A stretch of 64,000 nt of DNA from the NCBI GenBank assembly GCA_017434025.1, contig JAFRGC010000010.1, forward strand, positions 1 to 64,000. The letters are read 5' to 3'. The stretch is from Mogibacterium sp. (GTDB lineage: Bacteria > Bacillota > Clostridia > Peptostreptococcales > Anaerovoracaceae). The notes under the pieces are model-generated. The model saw only the letters and a program-made list of their open reading frames with translations, had not been told where the DNA came from and made no database searches. The translations under genes and the position numbers were made by a program. Of the stretch, positions 51,371 to 58,861 are shown piece after piece. Each line of letters opens with the position of its first letter. Position 1 is the first letter of the stretch.

Positions 51371-52543
51371 ATGGACCTGGTGATTCATGATCTGAGACCG
51401 GAACAGTGGGAGAAGATAAGCAGCCGTTACGCTGACTGCAATGTCGTTACGGATAACGGCAGCATGAGGCCGTGCATAGGCTGTTTTGGATGCTGGAACC
51501 GGGATCCGGGCCGGTGTGTCGTCAAGGATGGATACGACAACATGGGGTACCTGATCCACCATGCGGGAGAGGTGACGGTGATCAGCCGGTACACTTACGG
51601 AGGATTCTCCGGATCTGTCAAAAACGTGTTCGACCGGTGCCTGCCGTATGTGCTCCCGCAGTTCGAGATCGTCGGCGGCGAGACACACCACAAGAAACGC
51701 TACGATGAAGACAAACCGTTCACCTTCATATTCTATGGCCATGCTCTGACCGAAGAAGAGAAGGGGAGCGCCCGCCGTTATGCCCGTGCAGTGTGCACGA
51801 ACATCAGGGGCTGGGTGAAAGATGTCAGATTCGAAGAATGTCCGGAGGAGTCAGCGCTCACTGAACAGCATGCGCAGGATGCCGCCGGGCGGATAGAAGA
51901 TCCGGATCTGGCCGGAAAGGTTGTTCTCTTGAATGGAAGTATGCGTTCTGAGAACGGCAATTCCGCCAAACTTGCACGCATGCTGAAGTCGCAGCTGCGC
52001 GCAGACTCGGTGATCGTCGATCTCAGGAAATACCTGAATGATATGACCGGACTGATCCGTGCGCTCGAAGACGCGGCTGCGATCGTCCTGTGTGTCCCGC
52101 TGTATGTTGACGGACTGCCGTCACAGGTGATCAGACTTATGGAAAGATGTGAGCGCGAGTATAAGGGCGGCCCGAAGAGGATCTATCTTCTCACCAACAT
52201 GGGTCTCTATGAGAGCGGTCAGCTCGTCAATCTTTTCTCCGCAGTCAGGCAGTGGTGCGGCAAAATGGGATTTATGTACTGCGGAGGCCTCGGTGTCAGC
52301 GCAGGAGAACTGCTCGGAGCGCTTATGGAAGTGCTGCCGTTCAGATCCGGCCCGACCCGGGATACAGCCATAGGAATGGAACGCCTTGCGGAGGCAGTCA
52401 ACGGTAAAACAGGCCTTGGAGATGTATTCGCTGAACCATACAGGTTCCCGCGGTCACTGTACGTATTCATAGCAAATACCAACTGGAACAGGACCGCGAA
52501 GAAGAACGGGATCAGTCCGAAGGACCTGTACCGGAGACTGTGA
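51371..52543 (+). CDS. Two-domain flavodoxin-like NAD(P)H oxidoreductase
   Basis: A 390-residue protein. The N-terminal half (1-~150) has the CIGCFGCW motif and ISRYTYGGFSGSVKNVFDR of iron-sulfur flavoprotein-like FMN_red members but lacks an N-terminal phosphate loop. The C-terminal half (~178-390) has a full flavodoxin-like LNGSMRSENGNSAKLA loop and VPLYVDGLPSQV. The protein thus looks like a duplicated or fused flavodoxin fold. It probably reduces a quinone, metal or flavin substrate. It ends one base before the tRNA-like RNA begins. Confidence 0.75.
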   Translation: MDLVIHDLRPEQWEKISSRYADCNVVTDNGSMRPCIGCFGCWNRDPGRCVVKDGYDNMGYLIHHAGEVTVISRYTYGGFSGSVKNVFDRCLPYVLPQFEIVGGETHHKKRYDEDKPFTFIFYGHALTEEEKGSARRYARAVCTNIRGWVKDVRFEECPEESALTEQHAQDAAGRIEDPDLAGKVVLLNGSMRSENGNSAKLARMLKSQLRADSVIVDLRKYLNDMTGLIRALEDAAAIVLCVPLYVDGLPSQVIRLMERCEREYKGGPKRIYLLTNMGLYESGQLVNLFSAVRQWCGKMGFMYCGGLGVSAGELLGALMEVLPFRSGPTRDTAIGMERLAEAVNGKTGLGDVFAEPYRFPRSLYVFIANTNWNRTAKKNGISPKDLYRRL

Positions 52544-52544
52544 A

Positions 52545-52698
52545 GTGTAGGTTCGTTAATTGGATAATTAAACCACAGGGTTATAGATAGTGGGTTGCTA
52601 ATGTGATATTCTACATGTGTCCGAAGCGGAGAGACAGTTACTTCGGTATTAAGTTTGTCTCATAAACAAATGATGTTGGTTCAAATCCAATCCTGCAT
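52545..52698 (+). ncRNA. Y RNA candidate with tRNA-like fold (YrlA type)
   Basis: The ends pair like a tRNA acceptor stem: GTGTAGG (52545-52551) with CCTGCAT (52692-52698), 7 bp with two G-U pairs. Immediately before the 3' strand is a T-arm, GTTGG (52675-52679), loop TTCAAAT, CCAAT (52687-52691). A D-arm-like GTT...AAC hairpin with GG in its loop follows the 5' strand after two bases. In place of an anticodon arm is a ~100-base insert containing GTCCGAAG (cf. the conserved GGUCCGA of animal Y RNAs) and a CCGAAG/CTTCGG stem. It lies directly upstream of the Ro60 orthologue, where bacterial Y RNAs are found. Exact ends are not known. Confidence 0.7.
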
Positions 52699-52828
52699 GA
52701 CTGCATGCAGATCAAAAAAGACTGTTTCGTTATTCTCGGGCACAGGATAAATAGAGAGAATTATTTCCGTTTCTGACATCAGGAGCGGTTCAGAGCAAAG
52801 CTGAGTTTACCGTACAGCTGCGATCTGG

Positions 52829-52857
52829 CCGCCTGTGTTAGGGCGGATTTTGTTTTT
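52829..52857 (+). terminator. Terminator between the Y RNA and the Ro gene
   Basis: CCGCC (52829-52833) and GGCGG (52842-52846) with an 8-base loop, then ATTTTGTTTTT. The ribosome site AGGAGG begins 2-3 bases after this tail. It could end the Y RNA transcript or act as an attenuator for the Ro gene. A second hairpin lies just upstream (CGGT 52786-52789 with ACCG 52809-52812). Confidence 0.65.
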
Positions 52858-52874
52858 ACAGGAGGTATAACACA

Positions 52875-54521
52875 ATGAGCAAGATCACTAAATTCGTAAA
52901 GAATACGAGAACGGTCGAAAGAACCGGTGCAGAAGTGAACTACATGGGAGGCATCTCTTATAAGATCAACCCGATCGATACTCTCAAGATGGTCACTGCA
53001 TCCAGCATTTTCGGTGAGCCTCAGTACTACCGTGACGGAGCTTTCGCTCCGGCAACCATTCCGGATGGTACATTCAGACTTCATTCTCTGTTCAAAGAGT
53101 ACGCTGTGATCGGAGATCACTTCGAAGGAAAGAAGACTTCTCAGGTCATGGAGCAGGTCATCGACGATGCGCTTGACTACGACTACGAAGCAACTCTTGA
53201 GTGGGCAGTCACACTCCGTAAAGAGTACTTCATGAGACTCAACCCACAGGTCATCATGGTCAGAGCCGCAATGCATCCGGGCAGAGCAGAATTCACTGAG
53301 AAATACCCTGGACGCTTTGCCGAGATCAACGGTCAGGTCATGCAGCGTGCCGATGAGCCGGCTGCACAGCTGATGTACTACCTGTACTGGAAGGGTTCCA
53401 AGCAGGGTATCCCAAGCATCCTCAAGAGAAGCTGGGCTTCCAGACTTGAGGGCCTCAATGCATATCAGGTCCACAAGTACAAGAATACCGGCATCGGAAT
53501 GATCGACGTCGTCCGTATCGCTCACGCTCACAGCGAGGTACTCGATGAGCTGATGAAGACCGGAGATGTCAAGGTCGATGAAGAGGATAACACATGGGAG
53601 GCAATGCGTTCTGCAGGTGCTGACTGGAAGAAGATCTACGGAGCCGGTGTCCTCAGACACATGGCGCTCCTGAGAAACCTGCGCGGTATCTTCACTGAGA
53701 TCGAAGACAGCGGATTCTGCAGAAAAGTCCTGGACAACCTCAAGAAGGGTGTCCGCAGCGGCAAGCAGTTCCCATTCCGTTACTACTCTGCGATGTCTGC
53801 AGTCAACGGTTCCGGATGCAGCCACCAGCCGCAGATCCTTGACGCGCTCGAGGACTGCATGGATATCGCATGCGAGAACATGCCGCAGCTCAAGGGCAAA
53901 ACTATGTGCCTGTCTGACAACAGCGGCAGCGCATGGGGAGCTTTTACCAGTGAGTACGGTTCTGTGACTGTTGCGAAGATCGACAACCTGTCCAGCGTCA
54001 TCACTGCGCGCAACTCTGACGAAGGTTATGTCGGAAAGTTTGGTGACAAACTGATCGTCTACCCTGTCGGTAAGAGAAACGGCGTTCTCAGTGTAGCGAA
54101 AGGTATTTCCGATACAGGTTCCAGAGATGTCGGAGGAGCGACAGAGAACGGTATCTGGATCTTCTTCAGAGACGCGATCGACAAGAAGGAGCACTGGGAC
54201 AATATCTTCATCTACTCTGACATGCAGGCCGGACACGGAGGACTCTACGGAACCGGAGAAGGTATCGCAGAATACAGAGCGCACGGATACGCCTGCGGTA
54301 CAAGCAACAACTACGTCGATGTTGCGAAACTTATCGCGGAATACCGTAACAAGGTCAACCCTAAGGTCAACGTTTTCTGCATCCAGACAGCGGGTTACTC
54401 TAACGTTTCTGTCCCTGAGTACGGATACAGAACAAATATCATGTACGGATGGACCGGCAAAGAGGCTGTCTTCGCAGATGCGATGATCAAGTTCTGGGAC
54501 GAGAAAGACGCTCAGAAATAG
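52875..54521 (+). CDS. rsr: Ro60 orthologue, TROVE-domain RNA-binding protein (Rsr)
   Basis: A 548-residue protein. Residues 1-~340 form the TROVE HEAT-like ring (YRDGAFAPATIPDGTFRLHSLFKEYAVIGDHFEGKKTS, RNLRGIFTEI), and residues ~350-548 are a VWA-like domain with a MIDAS variant MCLSDNSGSAWG (D-N-S-x-S) and IFIYSDMQAGHG. Bacterial Rsr binds Y RNAs, stabilises them and helps exonucleases degrade misfolded RNA under stress. AGGAGG at 52860-52865 gives a strong start. A Y-RNA candidate lies just upstream. No RtcB ligase, often next to rsr, is seen. Confidence 0.92.
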   Translation: MSKITKFVKNTRTVERTGAEVNYMGGISYKINPIDTLKMVTASSIFGEPQYYRDGAFAPATIPDGTFRLHSLFKEYAVIGDHFEGKKTSQVMEQVIDDALDYDYEATLEWAVTLRKEYFMRLNPQVIMVRAAMHPGRAEFTEKYPGRFAEINGQVMQRADEPAAQLMYYLYWKGSKQGIPSILKRSWASRLEGLNAYQVHKYKNTGIGMIDVVRIAHAHSEVLDELMKTGDVKVDEEDNTWEAMRSAGADWKKIYGAGVLRHMALLRNLRGIFTEIEDSGFCRKVLDNLKKGVRSGKQFPFRYYSAMSAVNGSGCSHQPQILDALEDCMDIACENMPQLKGKTMCLSDNSGSAWGAFTSEYGSVTVAKIDNLSSVITARNSDEGYVGKFGDKLIVYPVGKRNGVLSVAKGISDTGSRDVGGATENGIWIFFRDAIDKKEHWDNIFIYSDMQAGHGGLYGTGEGIAEYRAHGYACGTSNNYVDVAKLIAEYRNKVNPKVNVFCIQTAGYSNVSVPEYGYRTNIMYGWTGKEAVFADAMIKFWDEKDAQK

Positions 54522-54540
54522 TTAATGGTATGTCATGTTA

Positions 54541-54598
54541 AGATCAGGACTGGCTCCGGCATTATGAAACACATGATCCGGAGCTCGTCCTGAGATCT
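54541..54598 (+). other. Long imperfect hairpin after the Ro gene
   Basis: AGATC-AGGAC-tg-GCTCCGG (54541-54559) pairs with CCGGAGC-tc-GTCCT-gAGATCT (54578-54598), about 17 bp with small interruptions. It lacks a U tract, so it may be a processing or mRNA-stability element, or a partial terminator. Confidence 0.5.
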
Positions 54599-54619
54599 GC
54601 TGCCGGAAGGGACTGTGCG

Positions 54620-56506
54620 ATGAAGAGAGAACTGTTTTGTCTTATATTGATGCTGAGCCTGGTGATAAGCCCGGGCTTTTCGTCATGCGCCAGAACAGGC
54701 CCGACCGGAAATACCGATCCGGTGGCAGACATTCCGGAAGAGGAGACTGTAGTGGAGACTGCCGCAAAGGACGCCGCTGTTGCAGCTCTCAGCAGCCGTA
54801 TGGCTGAAGAGAGATCATCCGTATGGGTATACCGTGACTATGGCCTGACAGAGAACAACTTCACACAGAAGGCCAAAATGTGGGGAATGGATCAGTCCCT
54901 CGTCAAGGACATGGATGAAAACTGCCGGATCGATCCTTATGAGGGTACGTCCTGTATCAGATGCGAGCAGATAACGATCTCAGGAGACTGGAGCGGATGG
55001 CTGTTCCTCAACGGATATCTCCCTGAAGGCGAGTCTGTACCACATCTCAACGATGGATCTGCCGATGGGCAGGGACTCGATCTCACCGGAGCGAGAGAGC
55101 TCAGGTTTGCTGCCAGGGGTGAGAACGGAGGAGAGACCGTCGAGTTCTTCACAGCGGGTTTTGGCTACGACGGAGTGACAGGCGAGCGGACGGTAAAATA
55201 TCCGGACAGCACGCGCAAATGTTCTCTGGGATCGGTCGCTCTCAGCAGGGAGTGGCAGGAGTACAGCATCCCACTGGATGACGCAGATCTGAGCTACATA
55301 GTCTGCGGTTTTGGCTATGTGATGAATAATAAAGGCGGAAGCGGGGACTATATATTCTACCTCGATGATATAAGGTTTACGGGAGACATCATTTCAGCCG
55401 CGAATGCTCCTGTAATGCTCCGCTCATACGATACAGACAACATATATATCAGGAATGCGGCGTTCTCATATGACAACGCCCTCGCGCTTATGGCATTTCT
55501 CTCAGAGGGCAGGAAGTCCGAGGCAAAGCAGCTGGCGGACGCGTTTGTCTATGCGGTCAATAACGACCGTTCAGGCAGGAAACGTGTGCGCAATGCTTAC
55601 GCTTCCGGAGACATTGCGGCTGAGCCTGGATGGGACAGCGGCGCTAAGCTCCCCGGCTGGTATGATAACGAGCAGGGAGAATGGTATGAGGACAGATATC
55701 AGGTCGGAAGCAATACCGGCAACACCTCTTATGTTGCCCTGGCGCTGCTGCAGTACCGCAACAGGTACGGCGGAGAGCAGTATCTCGAGACCGCCAGAGC
55801 CATCATGGACTGGGTACTCGAGAACTGTATGGATGGACGGGATGGTTTTACCGGGGGATTCGACGGATGGGAAGAAGGCGTTCCGCCGACAGTCTATCCG
55901 TTCACATACAAATCGATAGAACACAACATCGATGCTTATGCGGCATTCAGCCAGCTCTATGGCGATACCGGAGAAGCGAAGTATTATGACGCGGCTCAGA
56001 GCGCGAAGAACTTTGTAGAGTCGATGTATGACAAGTCAGACAGGCTGTTCATGACAGGCACCACAGATGACGGCGTCACTCCTAACAGAGATGTTGTCGC
56101 GCTGGATGCGCAAGTGTGGTGTGCCATGGCTATGGGAGACACATTCGACAAATACGCAGACGCGCTCAAGACCGTTGAGAAGATGAAAACAGAAGAAGGC
56201 GGATATTCGTTCTGCCTGGAGAACAGAAACGGAGGATGGTGGGCAGAGGGAACTGCCTATACCGCACTGATGTACAGATTGCGCGGTGATGAGGCAAAGT
56301 ATAGTGAAGCGATGTCAGCGCTGGAGTCCATTCAGCTGGACAGCGGACTCTTCCCTGCGGCTACTGTAGACAACCTCTCCACAGGCATGGATCTCTTCGA
56401 TGGCTCCCCATGGGAGTACTCGAAGGATCCTCACATCGCTCCGGCAGCGTGGTTCATCATGGCGTCAAATGGTTTCAATCCTTACACATTCGCAGATGCA
56501 GATTGA
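54620..56506 (+). CDS. Lipoprotein with glycosidase-like alpha/alpha toroid
   Basis: A 628-residue exported lipoprotein: signal MKRELFCLILMLSLVISPGFSSC (lipobox FSSC, Cys23) and an acidic linker. Residues ~95-255 are a beta-sandwich, carbohydrate-binding-like segment (SIRLEQ-type CIRCEQITISGDWSGW, YFYLDDIRF-like YIFYLDDIRF). Residues ~280-620 contain repeated hydrophobic helices with WVLENCMDGRDGFTGGFDGWEEG and EHNIDAYAAFSQLY, like (alpha/alpha)6 glycosidases. The enzyme family was not pinned down. Its place after rsr in the array is unexplained, like the GH13 gene. Confidence 0.7.
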   Translation: MKRELFCLILMLSLVISPGFSSCARTGPTGNTDPVADIPEEETVVETAAKDAAVAALSSRMAEERSSVWVYRDYGLTENNFTQKAKMWGMDQSLVKDMDENCRIDPYEGTSCIRCEQITISGDWSGWLFLNGYLPEGESVPHLNDGSADGQGLDLTGARELRFAARGENGGETVEFFTAGFGYDGVTGERTVKYPDSTRKCSLGSVALSREWQEYSIPLDDADLSYIVCGFGYVMNNKGGSGDYIFYLDDIRFTGDIISAANAPVMLRSYDTDNIYIRNAAFSYDNALALMAFLSEGRKSEAKQLADAFVYAVNNDRSGRKRVRNAYASGDIAAEPGWDSGAKLPGWYDNEQGEWYEDRYQVGSNTGNTSYVALALLQYRNRYGGEQYLETARAIMDWVLENCMDGRDGFTGGFDGWEEGVPPTVYPFTYKSIEHNIDAYAAFSQLYGDTGEAKYYDAAQSAKNFVESMYDKSDRLFMTGTTDDGVTPNRDVVALDAQVWCAMAMGDTFDKYADALKTVEKMKTEEGGYSFCLENRNGGWWAEGTAYTALMYRLRGDEAKYSEAMSALESIQLDSGLFPAATVDNLSTGMDLFDGSPWEYSKDPHIAPAAWFIMASNGFNPYTFADAD

Positions 56507-56528
56507 GTAAACAGTCAGAGGGAGATCG

Positions 56529-57497
56529 ATGGGAATAAGACTTTTCGAAGAATGTGATCTGGACAGGATCGAGAACGGGTACGTATCGGTCGGTGATCTG
56601 ACAGGTCTCGATCCTGACCGGGATCGATTGCTGATAGAGTATCTGGTCCGGCATCTGCCAGACCGGTTCCGGAGCAAAGCCATGCGGAGATACGGCATGA
56701 AAGAGCTGCCTGAGGAGATGATCAATCCGGATGATCCGGATGACGAGGTCTACCGCACATACTTTATCCTGCAGGAGCAGGTGCAGCGGGAGAATGACCG
56801 TGAAGTTCTCAGAGCAGCTGCTTTCAGTGACTGGATCAGCAGCGCCTCGATCCGGAAATTCGCGTTCAGCCGGCTGACTGGTTACATGTGGCCTGCGCCT
56901 GCTAATGATGCATACAGTTACAGAACGTACGACTGTGGACTCAAGAGCGATATGCTCAGAGAAGATATCGTTGATCTCTGTATGGAGATGGTGATCACGA
57001 ATGGACCATTTGCCAGCGAAGCGGAAGAATGGCTGGATGACTTAAAGTCTGTCAGTGATGAAATGCTGGATGAATGGGCTTCCGTAAACACCGAGCGAGA
57101 GCCTTACCGCAGCGCACGTGAAGCGATGGGCAGCCTGCTGCAGCCTGCTGACGGAAACAAAGTGCTGGATGGGGCAGAACTTGCACAGAAGATCAGAAGT
57201 CTGGCGGATGCGTATATCCTGCTCCTCTATGAGGAACAGAACGGCAGGCTTCCGAGGCGTGAGAGGTTCAGAGTCGCGGATCAGTTTATACGGGAAGCAT
57301 ACAAAGCTTACACACATATGGCCAGATATATGATAAATGATGTTGCAGAGGCAGCCAAAGCCGGCCTGATAACAGGCCAGCAGTGGAACGAAAGTATCAG
57401 TGATGAGAAGATCAGAGATATAGTCTGGTCAGAGGCAGAGGACAGCCCGCTGCACGGCTGGTTCCTCGAGCTGGCGAAGCAGCATGGGATCAGATAA
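56529..57497 (+). CDS. Hypothetical protein, 322 aa
   Basis: An acidic, helix-rich soluble protein; no signal, no membrane span, no known domain recognised. Notable stretches: DPDRDRLLIEYLVRHLPDRF, FSDWISSASIRKFAFSRLTGYMW and, near the end, WSEAEDSPLHGWFLELAKQHGIR. AGAGGGAG precedes the ATG. It sits between the lipoprotein and the phosphatase-TIR gene (23 bases to each side or so), so it belongs to the same unit and might be a partner or regulator of the TIR proteins. Confidence 0.7.
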   Translation: MGIRLFEECDLDRIENGYVSVGDLTGLDPDRDRLLIEYLVRHLPDRFRSKAMRRYGMKELPEEMINPDDPDDEVYRTYFILQEQVQRENDREVLRAAAFSDWISSASIRKFAFSRLTGYMWPAPANDAYSYRTYDCGLKSDMLREDIVDLCMEMVITNGPFASEAEEWLDDLKSVSDEMLDEWASVNTEREPYRSAREAMGSLLQPADGNKVLDGAELAQKIRSLADAYILLLYEEQNGRLPRRERFRVADQFIREAYKAYTHMARYMINDVAEAAKAGLITGQQWNESISDEKIRDIVWSEAEDSPLHGWFLELAKQHGIR

Positions 57498-57520
57498 CAC
57501 CATGCAGAAGGAGTGTGGAT

Positions 57521-58849
57521 ATGAGAGGATTCAGAGAAATGACTGAAGTGATACCGGGTCTGCTGGTCGGTGCCGCAAGCGATGCAGAAGCGATGGTCCT
57601 CAAAGGAGCGGACGTTCTCGTCCCACTTGCGTTCCTGGACGGCAGCATATGGAAAACACCGTTCCGCGGGGAGATCATCTATTGCCCGATCACAGACATG
57701 GATGTACTGCCTGACGATGTCCTGCGCGATCTTGTCGATAAGATCTGCGCAAGAATGGATGAGGGGAAGAAAGTCGGCCTGTTCTGCGGAGCAGGACATG
57801 GCCGGACCGGTTATGTCGCAGCCTGCGTACTGGCAAGGCGCGGCATCAAGGACCCGATCGGCTATCTCCGCAGGAATTACTCAAACAAAGCGGTCGAGAC
57901 AGATAAACAGGCAAATGAAGTGTTCGCGTATGCGAGAAGTCTCCGGGCTGAGCAGATCAGGAAGGAAGGCCTCGGCGAGCACTTCTTCGAGTTCTATTCC
58001 TATATGGGCATCGAACCATACATATATCTGAGCTTCAGCGAGTGGGATGATGATGTCGCACCGGAAGTCGTCAGGGTCCTCAATGAACAGGGATTCAGAG
58101 TCGCTTATGACCGGATGATCCTGGAAGGCGAGCTGTGGAGTCACACCAGAGCTGATGCGATCGAATGCTGTACTCTGTTCGTCACGATCAGCACTCCTTG
58201 CGCACGTGATTCCCATATAAGGGATGCGGATCATAGTTTTGCGGAACTTCTTGAAAAGCCGATCATCTATATCGAAACGGATGTGGAGCGCTGGAAGGAT
58301 TACACGGATCCTGACAACGAAATCATCGTTGGAAGGCCGTCGGATCCTGACTTTGCGGATAAGTGTCTCAAAGTCCTGACAGCCAGGGGTCTGGTCCCGC
58401 AGAGCAAAGAGCAGATCGCCGGATCCGCAGGCAAGGTCCTGCGGAAGTTCAGAAAGCCTGAGCGCCGCTGGGACCTCGGAGTGGTCTATCACGAGCATTA
58501 CGGAGACGGAGACCGCATGTTCAAGAATGACAGAAGCTGCAATCTGCGCACGCGCGAGACAGTTGACTCGTTCAAAAACGAGCTCGAACGGCCGTCGGAT
58601 GAAGAACTCTACAGGGCCATCGGATGGAAGTGTGTGAGGTTTGACCTGTTCCCGAGAAGCAAGGGATATGACTATTACGAAACAGATGAAGATAAAGCGT
58701 TCAGACGCAGGCTGTGCACTTTGGGCGGCAAGCCGGTACCGGAGATCAAAGCACAGTATGACAAAGAACAGAAGGAAATCAATGATTACTGGCGCGACTA
58801 TCCGTATATGGATGAGTTCGAATATGTAGATTCCAGGTTCGACGAATAG
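57521..58849 (+). CDS. Dual-specificity phosphatase-TIR fusion protein
   Basis: A 442-residue protein. Residues ~1-140 are a DSP-like phosphatase with the CX5R loop C89-G-A-G-H-G-R95-T-G and a candidate general-acid Asp59 or Asp61 in PITDMDVLPDD. Residues ~163-265 resemble a TIR domain (PYIYLSFSEWDDDV; GFRVAYDRMILEGELW; ECCTLFVTISTPCARDSHI; AELLEKPIIYIETD). The remaining ~180 residues are unrecognised. The ATG at 57521 has AAGGAG 7 bases before it; a GTG at 57515 is too close. Phosphatase and TIR could jointly process a phosphorylated nucleotide or protein signal; untested. Confidence 0.7.
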   Translation: MRGFREMTEVIPGLLVGAASDAEAMVLKGADVLVPLAFLDGSIWKTPFRGEIIYCPITDMDVLPDDVLRDLVDKICARMDEGKKVGLFCGAGHGRTGYVAACVLARRGIKDPIGYLRRNYSNKAVETDKQANEVFAYARSLRAEQIRKEGLGEHFFEFYSYMGIEPYIYLSFSEWDDDVAPEVVRVLNEQGFRVAYDRMILEGELWSHTRADAIECCTLFVTISTPCARDSHIRDADHSFAELLEKPIIYIETDVERWKDYTDPDNEIIVGRPSDPDFADKCLKVLTARGLVPQSKEQIAGSAGKVLRKFRKPERRWDLGVVYHEHYGDGDRMFKNDRSCNLRTRETVDSFKNELERPSDEELYRAIGWKCVRFDLFPRSKGYDYYETDEDKAFRRRLCTLGGKPVPEIKAQYDKEQKEINDYWRDYPYMDEFEYVDSRFDE

Positions 58850-58861
58850 AAGGAGCGCAAA

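Noticed and set aside
52545..52698. Functional tRNA
   Set aside because: Acceptor and T-arm look tRNA-like, but there is no anticodon arm of normal size, the insert is ~100 bases and no amino acid identity can be assigned; its position before Ro favours a Y RNA.
52779..54284. A 501-codon minus-strand frame opposite the Ro gene
   Set aside because: Same reason; the plus-strand TROVE protein is unmistakable and the antisense frame resembles nothing.
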